The notes beneath the pieces were generated by a model. That model did no database searches, was not told where the DNA came from, and saw nothing but the letters and a program-made list of their open reading frames with translations. Positions 8,510 through 17,215 of a DNA stretch of 64,000 bases are shown in pieces. The translations under genes were made by a program, and so were the position numbers. The stretch is from NCBI RefSeq assembly GCF_029626265.1, contig NZ_JARUBN010000001.1, positions 8,435,001 to 8,499,000 of the forward strand, in the 5' to 3' direction. Position 1 is the first letter of the stretch, and every line of letters begins with the position of its first letter. The stretch is from Micromonospora sp. WMMD1102 (GTDB lineage: Bacteria; Actinomycetota; Actinomycetes; Mycobacteriales; Micromonosporaceae).

Positions 8510-8668
8510 ATGGTTAAAAAGGTCCTCACCTGGGGCGGTATCGCCTTCCTGGTCTTCTTCATCGCCTACCAGCCGTCCTCGGCCGCCGACGTCTTCAAGT
8601 CGTTGGGTGGCAGCCTCCTGGACGTCGCGCAGGGCTTCGGCGACTTCTTCACCGACCTCGTGGCCTAA
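8510..8668 (+). CDS. Small single-pass membrane protein
   Basis: A 52-aa protein starting MVKKVLTWGGIAFLVFFIAYQ, with one transmembrane helix at about residues 6-21 and an amphipathic tail rich in Phe, Gly and Asp (DVFKSLGGSLLDVAQGFGDFFTDLVA). GGAGGG is 12-17 bases upstream of the ATG. The PH-domain membrane gene starts 7 bases after its stop, so the pair is an operon. The function is unknown; it may be a small partner of the downstream membrane protein. Confidence 0.7.
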   Translation: MVKKVLTWGGIAFLVFFIAYQPSSAADVFKSLGGSLLDVAQGFGDFFTDLVA

Positions 8669-8674
8669 CCGTCG

Positions 8675-9550
8675 ATGGGTAATCCGTCGGGTGAACCCCC
8701 TGAGCCCGAGGACGACGACGAACGTCGACGGCGCGAACGGGACACCGAGCCGATCCCACGGGTCCAGCCCGACGAGGGGCCACACTTCGGCACCGGCCCC
8801 TCCTATTCGGACGGGCCCGCCTACTCCGACGGTCCTGCCTACTCCGACGACATCGGCTACGGCGAGCGCCGGGCCGGCACCCGAGGCTGGGTCCGGGATC
8901 CGGACCAGGGCCCGGAGATCTCCGAGGAGGAGCTGGCCGGGCTCCGGGTCGACGCCTCCGGGATGCCGCTCGGCCCGCGCCGGGTGCTGCCGCTGGAGGA
9001 CGAGCCGACCTCGCTGGTGGCCCGCTACCTCTTCCCGACCGAGCGCTACCGGGGCGAGTGGAAGCGGCACAAGATCTCCCTCGCCACCCCGCTGCTGATC
9101 GGCCTGCTCGCCACCTTCGTGCTCGGCTACCTCTCCGGTTTCCTCGCCGGCCAGGAGGTCGGCGCGCTGACCACGGTCGCCGTGCTGATCTGGCTCGGCA
9201 TCATGGGCTGGGTCGCCTGGAAGGTGGCCGACTGGTATTTCGACCGCTTCATCCTCACCAACAAGCGGGTGATGGTGGTCAACGGGATCATCACCCGGCA
9301 GGTGGCGATGATGCCGCTGCTGCGGGTCACCGACATGAAATACGAGCAGTCGCCGCTCGGCCGGGCGCTCAACTACGGCACCTTCGTGCTGGAGTCCGCC
9401 GGCCAGGAGCAGGCCCTCCGCGAGGTCAAGTACCTGCCCAACCCCAACGAGCTCTACCTGCGCGTGGTCGAGGAGATGTACGAGCCGCAGGCAGTGGAGG
9501 CGCGGCTGGGCAAGGAGGCCGAGGAGGCCAAGGCCGACGACGGCGCCTGA
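8675..9550 (+). CDS. PH-domain (bPH2) membrane protein
   Basis: A 291-aa protein in three parts. The first is an acidic, disordered N-terminus of about 100 residues with Tyr/Ser/Asp-rich short repeats (SYSDGPAYSDGPAYSD). Two transmembrane helices follow (about residues 133-152 and 158-178). The bacterial PH-like domain runs from about 185 to 270 (FDRFILTNKRVMVVNGIITRQVAMMPLLRVTDM). bPH2 proteins sit at the membrane with the PH domain in the cytosol and have poorly known roles. It is co-transcribed with the 52-aa gene upstream. Confidence 0.85.
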   Translation: MGNPSGEPPEPEDDDERRRRERDTEPIPRVQPDEGPHFGTGPSYSDGPAYSDGPAYSDDIGYGERRAGTRGWVRDPDQGPEISEEELAGLRVDASGMPLGPRRVLPLEDEPTSLVARYLFPTERYRGEWKRHKISLATPLLIGLLATFVLGYLSGFLAGQEVGALTTVAVLIWLGIMGWVAWKVADWYFDRFILTNKRVMVVNGIITRQVAMMPLLRVTDMKYEQSPLGRALNYGTFVLESAGQEQALREVKYLPNPNELYLRVVEEMYEPQAVEARLGKEAEEAKADDGA

Positions 9551-9692
9551 CGAGCCGACGCCCCGCACCAAACGCCGCAAAAGCCACGGGCACCTGTCCG
9601 AACATCGAGGTCAATCGCGCCTTTGGGCCGTAGACCTGCGGGTGCCCGTGTGGCAGCCTGTCGAATTGGCAGCGGCGGCGGGGGGAGGCGGA

Positions 9693-10391
9693 GTGGCGCC
9701 GAAGCACTCGGTCGACGAGGAGTTCCGCGAGTTCGTCGCGGCCCGCTCGGCAGCCCTGCTGCGTACGGCGTACCTGCTCGCCGGGGACTGGGCCACCGCC
9801 GAGGACCTGTTGCAGACGGCGTTGACCAAGACGTACCTCGCCTGGAAGCGGCTCGGCGAGATCGAGGCGGTCGAGCCGTACGCCCGGCGGGTCCTGATCA
9901 ACACGGCGACCAGCTGGTGGCGGCGACGCTGGCACGGTGAGCGCCCCACCGAGGTGCTGCCCGAGCGTCCCGCCCCGGACCAGATCGAGGAACAGCTCGA
10001 ACGCGACCGGCTGTGGCGGCACGTCCGCACCCTGCCGGTCCGGCAGCGGGCCGTACTCGTACTCCGGTTCTACGAGGATCTCTCCGAGGCGCAGACCGCC
10101 GCACTGCTCGACATCTCACCGGGCACGGTGAAGAGCCAGACCTCCCGGGCCCTCGCCACGCTGCGCCGCCGGCTCGGTGCCGAGGCCGACAGCCGGATGC
10201 CGCAGGGCGAGGAGGCGCTGACCCGGGTACCCGTGCGGGAGGCCGACCACCGTCGGTCCGCCCGCCCGGCCGACGGCCAGCTCCCGGTCACCCCGCCCGA
10301 GCTGCCCCGGCCGCGCCCGGCCGTGGCCCGGCGGCCGGCCGCGCTGACGGTGCCGGCCCAGGCCGTCCCGGCGGTCGGAGCGGAAGCGTGA
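9693..10391 (+). CDS. SigE-type ECF RNA polymerase sigma factor
   Basis: ECF sigma factor of about 232 aa. Region 2 is visible as EFREFVAARSAALLRTAYLLAGDWATAEDLLQTALTKTYLAW and region 4 as LPVRQRAVLVLRFYEDLSEAQTAALLDISPGTVKSQTSRALATLR, with the DNA-binding helix GTVKSQTSRAL. I chose the GTG at 9693 because GGGGGAGG lies just upstream; a frame from 9642 would add 17 non-conserved residues. A Pro/Arg-rich extension of about 60 residues follows region 4. The stop overlaps the next gene's GTG (GTGA), linking it to a probable membrane-bound regulator. Confidence 0.9.
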   Translation: MAPKHSVDEEFREFVAARSAALLRTAYLLAGDWATAEDLLQTALTKTYLAWKRLGEIEAVEPYARRVLINTATSWWRRRWHGERPTEVLPERPAPDQIEEQLERDRLWRHVRTLPVRQRAVLVLRFYEDLSEAQTAALLDISPGTVKSQTSRALATLRRRLGAEADSRMPQGEEALTRVPVREADHRRSARPADGQLPVTPPELPRPRPAVARRPAALTVPAQAVPAVGAEA

Positions 10392-11563
10392 CGGCCATGT
10401 TGGAAGACGAACTGCGCGACATGTTCGCCGCCCGGGTCGACACATCACCGGTGGCCGACGACCCGGCCGGCCGGGTGATCATGCGCGGCCGGGTGAGTCG
10501 TCGGCGTCGCGCCGTCAGCTCACTGGCGGCGGTCGCCGCCGCGCTGGTCCTGGTCACCGCCGGAGCCGCCTCGCTCGGCGCCGGCTGGCTGCCCGGACGG
10601 CCCTCCGCCGGCCCGGCCGCCGGCTTCGACGTGGACTCGCTGGCCGAGGTCACGGTCGGCCCGGCGCAGCCGCCGACCCCCGGCCGGGACACCGGGATCG
10701 GCCTCGACCTCCGCAGCGGCGACCAGCTCTGGACCAGCGACGGGCGGCGGCTCCGGCTGGACGGCGTCGGCGAGGTCACCCGGACCTACCGGGTGCCGGG
10801 CGGCTGGGTGTACGCCGGGGCCAGGCAGGTCAGGTTCCTCCGGCCCGACGGCACCTCGGTGGCGCTCAGCGGCGAGGACGACCGGTGGGCGCTGAGCACC
10901 GACGGCAACCGGCTCGCCTTCCAGCTCGACACGACCCTGTACGTCGCCCGGGTCGGCCCGACCGGACTCGCCCTGACGGACCACGTCGAGGTACCCACCG
11001 GCACCTGGCCGGTGGCCTTCGCCGGCGAGCGGGTGGTGCTCTCCGACTCCGACCGTGGCTACGGCTACCTCGACCTGGCCGCCCCGGACCGGCGGCCGAC
11101 CCCCAACCCGGACGTGCTGGCGGTCTACGGGGTACGCGACGACGGCCTGGCCGGGCTGGTCCGCCAGGAACGTGGCACCCGGCTCTGCCTGGCGAGCCTC
11201 GCCACCACCGGCGGCAAGCCGCGACCGGTGCGCAGCGGCGGCTGCGGGCTGGGACTGCGGGCCGAGAACTCCGGCGGCGGGCTCACCCCGGACGGCCGCT
11301 GGCTCGCCGAACGACGCGGTGCCGAGGTCGTGCTGATCGACGTCGACGGCGTACTCGACGGCCGGAACGCCGTGCTCTCCTGCCCGGCCGCCGGTGCCGT
11401 GCCGCCGGTCTGGGTCGACGACCGGACGGTGGCGACCGGTGACGGCGGGCAGGTCGTACGCTGCCGCACCGACGGCACCAGGGAGACCGTGCCGCTGCCC
11501 GACGGCGTCACGGAGGACTGGGAACTCGTGCCGAGGCTGACCGCGGCGCCCGCGGGCCGGTGA
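10388..11563 (+). CDS. Membrane-anchored beta-propeller-like protein, likely anti-sigma or sigma-linked regulator
   Basis: A 391-aa protein starting at a GTG that overlaps the sigma-factor stop (an ATG lies 9 bases further in). It has a cytosolic N-terminus (LEDELRDMFAARVDTSPVADDPAGRVIMRGRVSRRRR), one transmembrane helix at about residues 43-62, and a large extracytoplasmic domain with WD40/TolB-like repeating strands (DGRRLRLDGVGEV, DGNRLAFQLDTTLYVARV, DGRWLAERRGAEVVLIDVDG). This N-terminus plus the coupling to SigE is how SigE-type sigma factors are usually tied to the membrane. Direct sigma binding is inferred, not shown. Confidence 0.7.
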   Translation: MTAMLEDELRDMFAARVDTSPVADDPAGRVIMRGRVSRRRRAVSSLAAVAAALVLVTAGAASLGAGWLPGRPSAGPAAGFDVDSLAEVTVGPAQPPTPGRDTGIGLDLRSGDQLWTSDGRRLRLDGVGEVTRTYRVPGGWVYAGARQVRFLRPDGTSVALSGEDDRWALSTDGNRLAFQLDTTLYVARVGPTGLALTDHVEVPTGTWPVAFAGERVVLSDSDRGYGYLDLAAPDRRPTPNPDVLAVYGVRDDGLAGLVRQERGTRLCLASLATTGGKPRPVRSGGCGLGLRAENSGGGLTPDGRWLAERRGAEVVLIDVDGVLDGRNAVLSCPAAGAVPPVWVDDRTVATGDGGQVVRCRTDGTRETVPLPDGVTEDWELVPRLTAAPAGR

Positions 11564-11591
11564 CCGCGTTGCCCGGCGGTAACCTCGGCCG

Positions 11592-12491
11592 GTGACGTCC
11601 CGACAGAGCGGGCCGGCTGCGCGCGGTGGCGGAATCCGGATCGACCTGCACACCCACTCGACCGCCAGCGACGGCACCTACTCGCCCGAACAGCTGGTCC
11701 GGTCGGCCCGGGAGACCGGGCTCGACGTCCTGGCCATCACCGACCACGACACCACCGGGGGCTGGGAGCGGGCCGCCGCCGCCCGGCCGCCGGGACTCAC
11801 CCTGGTCCGGGGCGCCGAACTCTCCTGCCGCTGGTACGGCACCGAGCCGTCGATCCCGCTGCACCTGCTCGGCTACCTCTTCGACCCGTCCTCGCCGGAG
11901 CTGGTCGCCGAGCTGACCCGGGTACGTGCCGCCCGGGAGGTACGCGGCGAACGCATCGTCGAGCTGCTCCGGGCCGACGGCGTCGACGTCGACTGGGCCG
12001 AGATCCGAACCGCCGCCGCGGGCGGGACGGTGGGCCGGCCGCACATCGCCCAGGCGCTGATCCGGGCCGGCCTGGTGGCGACCACCGCCGAGGCGTTCAC
12101 GCCACGATGGCTCGGCGAGCGCTACCGGCTGTCCAAGGACGACATCGACGTCTTCCGGGCGGTCCGGCTGGTCCGGCAGGCCGGCGGGGTGCCGGTGATG
12201 GCCCATCCCCGGGCGAGCCGGCGGGGGCGGATCGTGCCCGACTCGTTGATCGTCGAGCTGGCCGCCGCCGGACTGGCCGGGCTGGAGGCGGACCACGAGG
12301 ACCACTCACCGGCCGAACGGGAGCACGTCCGGACCCTCGCCGGCGAGCTGGGACTGCTGGTCACCGGCTCGTCCGACTTCCACGGTGCGCACAAGACCGT
12401 CCGGCTCGGCGCGTACACCACCGGGGTCGAGGCGTACCAGCGGATCGTCGCGGCGAGCAGTGGGGTGGGTGTCCTCACGGACCCGGCCTGA
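11592..12491 (+). CDS. PHP-domain phosphoesterase (TrpH/YciV-like)
   Basis: A 299-aa metal-dependent phosphoesterase. PHP motifs are clear: IDLHTHSTASDGT (motif 1), ITDHDTTGGW (motif 2), GAELSC (motif 3), VPVMAHPR and GSSDFHGAH (motif 4). This matches the TrpH/YciV group, some members of which hydrolyse 3',5'-nucleoside bisphosphates such as pAp or trim short RNAs. The start appears to be a GTG about 28 bases after the preceding stop. It probably acts in the cytosol in nucleotide or RNA turnover; the substrate is by family only. Confidence 0.87.
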   Translation: MTSRQSGPAARGGGIRIDLHTHSTASDGTYSPEQLVRSARETGLDVLAITDHDTTGGWERAAAARPPGLTLVRGAELSCRWYGTEPSIPLHLLGYLFDPSSPELVAELTRVRAAREVRGERIVELLRADGVDVDWAEIRTAAAGGTVGRPHIAQALIRAGLVATTAEAFTPRWLGERYRLSKDDIDVFRAVRLVRQAGGVPVMAHPRASRRGRIVPDSLIVELAAAGLAGLEADHEDHSPAEREHVRTLAGELGLLVTGSSDFHGAHKTVRLGAYTTGVEAYQRIVAASSGVGVLTDPA

Positions 12492-12531
12492 CCTCGGCGG
12501 ACACCGCCCGGCGTACGGCTAACGTGATCGC

Positions 12532-13146
12532 GTGAACATGAAGCTGCTCGGCGAGGTCCTGGTGACCCTGTTCGTGATCACCGACCCGCCGGGCATGGTG
12601 CCGATCTTCCTCGCCCTGACCGGCCAGATGCCGGCCCGGGAGCGGGTACGCGCCGCCGGGCAGGCGGTGGCGCTCGGCCTCGGAGTGATCGTCGTCTTCG
12701 CCGTCGCCGGGCAGACCCTGCTGGACTACCTGCACATCGAACTGCCGGCGTTGCAGGGCGCCGGTGGGCTGCTGCTGTTGCTCGTCGCGCTGGAACTGCT
12801 CACCGGCAAGGCGGACGACCCCGGCCAGCAGAACACCTCGAACATCGCGCTGGTGCCCCTCGGTACGCCCCTGCTGGCCGGTCCCGGTGCGATCGTCGCC
12901 ACCATGCTCTTCGTACAGCGGGCCGAGGGCACGGCGGACTACCTGGCGATCGCGGTCGGCATCGTCGCGGTGATGGTCGCGGTCTGGCTGATCCTGCGCT
13001 TCTCCGGGCTGGTCGTCCGGGTGCTCCGGCCGGCCGGGATCGAGGTGCTGACCCGGATCGCCGGCCTGCTGCTCGCGGCCATCGCGGTGCAGTTGATCGC
13101 CGACTCCGTCAGCGCCTTCGTCTCCAGCCACATCTCCGGTTCCTGA
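12532..13146 (+). CDS. MarC-family integral membrane protein
   Basis: A 204-aa protein with six predicted transmembrane helices and the MarC features ITDPPGMVPIFLALT near the N-terminus and LVPLGTPLLAGPGAIVATM in the middle. The start is the GTG at 12532 or the ATG two codons later. Despite its name the family is not proven to cause antibiotic resistance and its transported substrate is unknown. It follows the PHP gene by 40 bp in the same direction. Confidence 0.88.
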   Translation: MNMKLLGEVLVTLFVITDPPGMVPIFLALTGQMPARERVRAAGQAVALGLGVIVVFAVAGQTLLDYLHIELPALQGAGGLLLLLVALELLTGKADDPGQQNTSNIALVPLGTPLLAGPGAIVATMLFVQRAEGTADYLAIAVGIVAVMVAVWLILRFSGLVVRVLRPAGIEVLTRIAGLLLAAIAVQLIADSVSAFVSSHISGS

Positions 13147-13196
13147 GCACGGTCCGTGCCGGCGGAGGTGTCGGACCGGCATGGCAGGATCGGTCC

Positions 13197-14138
13197 GTGC
13201 GAAGGCCATCGTCCGGCGGCAATCGGACCCCTCGACCGCGTGGCGGCGCCCAGCCGGAGCAGTTGGGATTCGAGGGGATGCCCGAGCGTCTCTTCGTCTG
13301 CACGCCGAGCAAACTGGGCGCATACGTGGACTGTCCGCGCCGATACCGCTACTCCTATGTCGACCGGCCGGCGCCGCCCAAGGGGCCGCCCTGGGCGCAC
13401 AACTCGCTCGGCGCGAGCGTGCACACCGCCCTGCGAAACTGGTACGCGTTGGCCCCCGACCGCCGCCGCCCGGAAGCGCTGCCGACCCTGCTCAAGGGCA
13501 CCTGGGTCCGGGAGGGCTACCGCGACGAGGAGCAGGAACGGGCGGTGTTCCGCCGGGCGCTGGAGTGGCTGGAGTCCTACGTGGAGTCGCTCGACCCCGC
13601 CGACGAGCCGGTGGGGGTGGAGCGGGTGGTGGCGGTCAAGACCGCCGTGCTCGCGTTCAACGGGCGCACCGACCGGATCGACTCGCGTACCGGGCCGGAC
13701 GGTCCCGAGCTGGTGATCGTCGACTACAAGACCGGACGTACCGGACTGGACTCCGACGACGCTCGGGGCTCGCAGGCACTCGCGCTCTACGCGTACGCCG
13801 CCGAGCGGGTCTTCCGGAAGCCCTGCCGGCGGGTGGAGCTGCACCACCTGCCGACCCGGACGGTCGCCGGGCACGATCACACGGCGGAGTCGCTCGCCCG
13901 GCAACTTTCCCGGGCCGAGGACACGGCGCGGGACATCATCGCCGCCGAGCGGGCGGTCGCCGACGGAACCGACCCGGACGAGGCGTTCCCGGTCCTGCCC
14001 GGACCGAGGTGCGGCTGGTGCGACTACCGGCGCAGCTGCCCGGCCGGCGCGGACGTCCCGGAGCGGGAGCCCTGGTCGGCGGTGGAACGAGCACTCGCCC
14101 CGGCCACCCCGGACAACGGCGGACCGCCGGTCGCCTGA
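13197..14138 (+). CDS. PD-(D/E)XK nuclease-family protein with Cys cluster (RecB/Cas4-like)
   Basis: Predicted DNase of up to 313 aa. The nuclease core shows GRTDRID (catalytic Asp) and LVIVDYKTGR (the D-x-K strand). Cysteines sit in YVDCPRRYRY near the N-terminus and CGWCDYRRSC at the C-terminus, spaced as in the iron-sulfur-bound RecB/AddB/Cas4-type nucleases. The GTG at 13197 lacks a clear ribosome site; an ATG at 13278 (MPERLFVCTPSK), closer to where homology should begin, is an alternative start. It is a stand-alone gene with no CRISPR array or helicase nearby, so a general DNA repair role is more likely. Confidence 0.85.
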   Translation: MRRPSSGGNRTPRPRGGAQPEQLGFEGMPERLFVCTPSKLGAYVDCPRRYRYSYVDRPAPPKGPPWAHNSLGASVHTALRNWYALAPDRRRPEALPTLLKGTWVREGYRDEEQERAVFRRALEWLESYVESLDPADEPVGVERVVAVKTAVLAFNGRTDRIDSRTGPDGPELVIVDYKTGRTGLDSDDARGSQALALYAYAAERVFRKPCRRVELHHLPTRTVAGHDHTAESLARQLSRAEDTARDIIAAERAVADGTDPDEAFPVLPGPRCGWCDYRRSCPAGADVPEREPWSAVERALAPATPDNGGPPVA

Positions 14139-14198
14139 GGCCGTGCCCGGGGGAACGGTCCGGCTGTGCCCGGGGGAAGGGTCCGACGTCGTGCCGGG

Positions 14199-14624
14199 TC
14201 AGTGGTCCGAGGCCCGGCGCCGCTGGCAGTTCGGGCAGAGTCCCCAGTAGGTGACCTCGGCCTCGTCGACCTCGAAGCCGTACGCGGCCACCGGGTCGAG
14301 GCAGGGCGCCGAGCCGACCGCGCAGTCCACATCCGCGATCTCGCCGCAGCCTCGGCAGACGACGTGGTGGTGGTTGTCGCCGACCCGCGCCTCGTAGCGG
14401 GCGGGCGATCCGGCCGGCTCGATCCGGCGGGAGAGCCCGGCCCGGGACAGTGCACCGAGCACGTCGTAGATCGCCTGGGTGGAGACCGAGTCGAGGCGTT
14501 CCCGGACCCGCTGGGTGATCTCCTCGACCTCCAGGTGCCCGCCGCCGGCCAGCACCTCGAGGACGGCGAGGCGCGGCCGGGTGACCCGAAGGCCCCTCGA
14601 CCGGAGCAACTCCTCGCCAGTCAT
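14199..14624 (-). CDS. Fur-family transcriptional repressor (FurA/CatR-like)
   Basis: A 141-aa metal-dependent repressor with an N-terminal winged helix (LRVTRPRLAVLEVLAGGGHLEVEEI, STQAIYDVLGALSRAGLSRRIEP) and a C-terminal dimer domain. The metal sites are visible as NHHHVVCRGC and GLCPNCQ. The first CxxC-type and second CxxC pairs suggest a structural zinc. It resembles actinobacterial FurA/CatR proteins that often control a neighbouring katG, but no catalase gene is next to it here. The divergent gene at 14875 is a DUF2231 membrane protein. Confidence 0.88.
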   Translation of the reverse strand: MTGEELLRSRGLRVTRPRLAVLEVLAGGGHLEVEEITQRVRERLDSVSTQAIYDVLGALSRAGLSRRIEPAGSPARYEARVGDNHHHVVCRGCGEIADVDCAVGSAPCLDPVAAYGFEVDEAEVTYWGLCPNCQRRRASDH

Positions 14625-14874
14625 TTCACTATCACAGCACGTCGATGGAACACCAACAAGGCGGATGCGGGCCCAGCGTGGTGCCGGCCACAGCTCTCCG
14701 GCGCCCCGGATACGCCCTCGTGCCCACCGGTCACCGGCACCTGTCGGGCCGGAGTGGGAACCGGAATGAACCGGGGCGGCTCGATCCTCGTGTACCGGTA
14801 TAGGTCGCGGGTCACGTGATCGAATCTACGTACCGCCAGGTTCTCCCGTCGGGAGCGGCAGCAAGGAGGCGTCG

Positions 14875-15351
14875 GTGTTCAGGGAAGTCATGGGTCTCCC
14901 CGCACACGCGTTGCTGGTGCACGCGGCCGTCGTCTTCGTGCCGCTGCTCGCACTGGTCTCCACCGGGTACGCCGTACTGGCCAGGTTCCGCAGCCGGCTC
15001 GACTGGGCGGCGGCGCTGCTGGCCGTGGCGGCCCCGGTCGCGGCCTTCCTCGCGGTGCAGTCCGGCGAGGAGTTCCAGGAGGTGTTGATCGCCAAAGGTT
15101 ACGGCCCGGAGATCCTGGAGAAGGTGGTGGAGCACCAGGGCTACGGCGAGCTGACCCTGTGGTGGAGCCTCGCCCTCGGCGTGGTCACGCTCGTGCTGGT
15201 TGCCCTGACCCGACCCCGCGCCCGCACCCTGCCGGGCTGGCTCGGACCGCTGCTCGCCGTCGTCGTGGTGGTGCTCGCCGCGATCAACGTCTGGTACGTC
15301 TACCTCACCGGCGACACCGGCGCCCAGGCGGTCTGGCAGGGGGTCCTGTAG
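14875..15351 (+). CDS. DUF2231-type four-helix membrane protein
   Basis: A 158-aa protein with four predicted transmembrane helices. It begins FREVMGLPAHALLVHAAVVFVPL, the signature start of DUF2231 with a conserved His pair (PAHALLVH). The GTG start is supported by AAGGAGG about 5 bases upstream. The family may bind heme or metals, but the function is not known. It is divergent from the Fur-type repressor with about 250 bp between, so Fur-type control is possible. Confidence 0.8.
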   Translation: MFREVMGLPAHALLVHAAVVFVPLLALVSTGYAVLARFRSRLDWAAALLAVAAPVAAFLAVQSGEEFQEVLIAKGYGPEILEKVVEHQGYGELTLWWSLALGVVTLVLVALTRPRARTLPGWLGPLLAVVVVVLAAINVWYVYLTGDTGAQAVWQGVL

Positions 15352-15482
15352 TCCTGCCCGCCCGGCGCCTGTGGTCCTGCCCGCCCGGCGGCGACGCGAT
15401 GCTGGACGGCTGCCGGATCGTCGCCGACGCGCTCGCCGGGTTCACGAGGGCCGGCCGCGCCCGCATCGCCGCCCGCGACGGC

Positions 15483-15842
15483 TCAGAAGAGCGCTCGGGA
15501 GCAGAGTAGGCACAGAAGTATCAGCACCACCGCGCCGCCGAGCATGCCGATGCCGTAGGTGAGCGTCCGGGCACTGCCCTCTTCGGCGTCCAGCGCGACG
15601 TGGTCCTGGGCGGGCAGCGGCCGGGGCGGCGCCGGCTGGACGTGCAGTGGCGGACGCCAACCCGGGGGCGGAGTGGTGCTGGGCGGCGGGCCGGGGTAGT
15701 GGATCTCCGGTCGTGCCGGTGGTGGCGCTGTGGACCCTGTGGTGGACCCCGGGGTGTCGGCGGGTGGTCCGGTGGGCCGACGCCAGAAGGCGTCATCGGT
15801 GGGGTTCCCGCTCTGCTGCGTCACGCTGTCCGACGCTATCAA
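15483..15842 (-). CDS. Proline-rich protein with C-terminal membrane anchor
   Basis: A 119-aa protein. Residues 15-75 are low-complexity Pro/Thr/Gly-rich (for example PGPPPSTTPPPGWRPP). A single transmembrane helix follows at about residues 96-115 (YGIGMLGGAVVLILLCLLCS), giving a tail-anchored layout with the disordered part in the cytosol. No enzymatic motif is present. The start is uncertain because the N-terminus is not conserved. Confidence 0.55.
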   Translation of the reverse strand: MIASDSVTQQSGNPTDDAFWRRPTGPPADTPGSTTGSTAPPPARPEIHYPGPPPSTTPPPGWRPPLHVQPAPPRPLPAQDHVALDAEEGSARTLTYGIGMLGGAVVLILLCLLCSRALF

Positions 15843-15916
15843 CCCGAGCCGATCGCGACCCGTCTCCGGCGGTCACCTACAGACGCTGTCCTGCGCTGGC
15901 CGGGTACGCTTGCCCG

Positions 15917-16102
15917 ATGTCGGGGACCGAGGAGCAGCGCAGCCCGGGTGCGGGCCGGAACAGCGGCCAGCCGGTGGAGCTGACCGACGACCGGCGGGTG
16001 CTGCCGGAGCAGTCGGTGGACGACACCGACCGGGGCTGGGGCGAGCGCCCGGACTCCAACGACGAGCGGCTGCTGGCCGAGCGCCCGCCGCACTGGGACT
16101 GA
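15917..16102 (+). CDS. Small conserved acidic protein
   Basis: A 61-aa protein ending in ERLLAERPPHWD, with the stretch VLPEQSVDDTDRGWGERP in the middle. This C-terminal half matches a short acidic protein widely conserved in actinobacteria. It has no catalytic residues or membrane segment. The ATG at 15917 is the only start that keeps the conserved part with a short N-terminus. Function unknown. Confidence 0.7.
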   Translation: MSGTEEQRSPGAGRNSGQPVELTDDRRVLPEQSVDDTDRGWGERPDSNDERLLAERPPHWD

Positions 16103-16184
16103 CCGCCTCAGCAGGACTGACCGCCGCAGCGGGACTTGGCAGCCCCGCCCGAACTGCCCCGAGCCGCCATGCCGGGTGGTTGGC

Positions 16185-16312
16185 CGCTCGGCCCGCACTG
16201 GGGCTGCTCGGCCGGCAGTGGGGCTCCGACGCCGCTGACACCACCTGCGGAAGGCTCGGCCGGCAGTGGGGGTGCTCGGCCCGCAGTGGGGCTGCCCGGC
16301 CGCACTAGGGCT
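16185..16312. repeat. Five degenerate 20-bp direct repeats
   Basis: Copies of GCTCGGCCGGCAGTGGGGCT occur at 16185-16204, 16206-16225, 16254-16273, 16274-16293 and about 16294-16312, with 1-4 differences and one 28-bp interruption. They fill most of the non-coding gap between the 61-aa gene and the SAF-like gene. A related shorter repeat (AGGACTGACCGCC) lies just upstream near 16090-16130. Confidence 0.7.
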
Positions 16313-16381
16313 GTCCCGCCCGAAACTGTGACCGACCCGCCGTGCCGGGTCGGTGGGTTGACCGGGGACCGGGCGCGGCGG

Positions 16382-17074
16382 CTACGAGCGAACGACGATG
16401 GCGAAGCGGGTGGACTCCGGCATCCCGACCGCCCGGTGCGCCTGTTCGGGACGTAGTGCCAGGTAGATCGCACTGGCGGCGCCGTCGGTCTGGCCCGGAC
16501 CCAACACGTCGAGCACGAGCACCCGGGTCGCCAGGACGGTGGGCTTGGGCACCCGGCCCGCCGGATCCCCGCCGGGTGCGGCGAGGAGATCCACCCGGGC
16601 TCCCGGCCGGGCCACGGTCAACGCGGCCGGTTCGGCGAGCCGGATAGGCACCCCGACCGTCCCCGCCGGCACCGGCACCGCCGAGCCGGTCGGTAGTCCC
16701 GGGCCGCCCGGTGCTGCGCCGGGACGTCCGGCCGGCCCGCCTCCCGGCGACGGACCCGCCCCGGGCGGGCTTGCCGAGGTCGTGCCCCCGGCCGGTCCGC
16801 CGGACGGCGTCGGCCCGGCGGCCTCCCCGGTCGCAGCAGGCTGGTCATCGGCCGCCCCGGCCGGGTCCGGGGTGGCTGTCGCCCGGTCGGCGGCGGCACC
16901 GGACTGCGGGGCGGGGCAGGACGACGCCGGAGCGCGCAACAGGAGAAACCCGAACGCGAGCGCCGACAGGGTGCCGACCAGCAGCCAACGGAGGACCGAG
17001 CCGATGCCGGGAGGTGACCAGCGGGCCGGGCTCAGCGTGGCATCGCGACGGGTGGACTTACGGTCGGGTGCCAC
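16382..17074 (-). CDS. SAF-domain/CpaB-like membrane protein
   Basis: Protein of about 230 aa starting at the GTG whose complement is 17072-17074; GGGAGG lies 9-14 bases upstream. It has a basic N-terminus and one transmembrane helix (WLLVGTLSALAFGFLLL). A Pro/Gly/Ala-rich linker of roughly 90 residues follows. The C-terminal domain (PIRLAEPAALTVARPGARVDLLAAP, ATRVLVLDV, AIYLALRPEQAHRAV) resembles the Flp-pilus assembly protein CpaB/RcpC. No other Flp pilus genes are adjacent, so a pilus role is unproven. Confidence 0.75.
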   Translation of the reverse strand: MAPDRKSTRRDATLSPARWSPPGIGSVLRWLLVGTLSALAFGFLLLRAPASSCPAPQSGAAADRATATPDPAGAADDQPAATGEAAGPTPSGGPAGGTTSASPPGAGPSPGGGPAGRPGAAPGGPGLPTGSAVPVPAGTVGVPIRLAEPAALTVARPGARVDLLAAPGGDPAGRVPKPTVLATRVLVLDVLGPGQTDGAASAIYLALRPEQAHRAVGMPESTRFAIVVRS

Positions 17075-17215
17075 GGCGAACGAACCTCCCTCGGCCCGGC
17101 GACGCGGCGGGTCGGCGTCGTCCGGTGCGCAGCAGGTTAGGTCAGCTCGCGCCGAGGATGTGGCGGACAATCCACGCCCTGTGGATAAGTAACCGGGCTG
17201 TGGATAACTTTCCGG

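Noticed and set aside
13197..14138. Cas4 gene of a CRISPR system
   Set aside because: The nuclease core and Cys cluster are shared by many RecB-type repair nucleases, and no cas1, cas2 or repeat array is nearby.
14199..14875. Fur-katG oxidative stress pair
   Set aside because: The divergent gene is a DUF2231 membrane protein; no catalase gene is in the neighbourhood.
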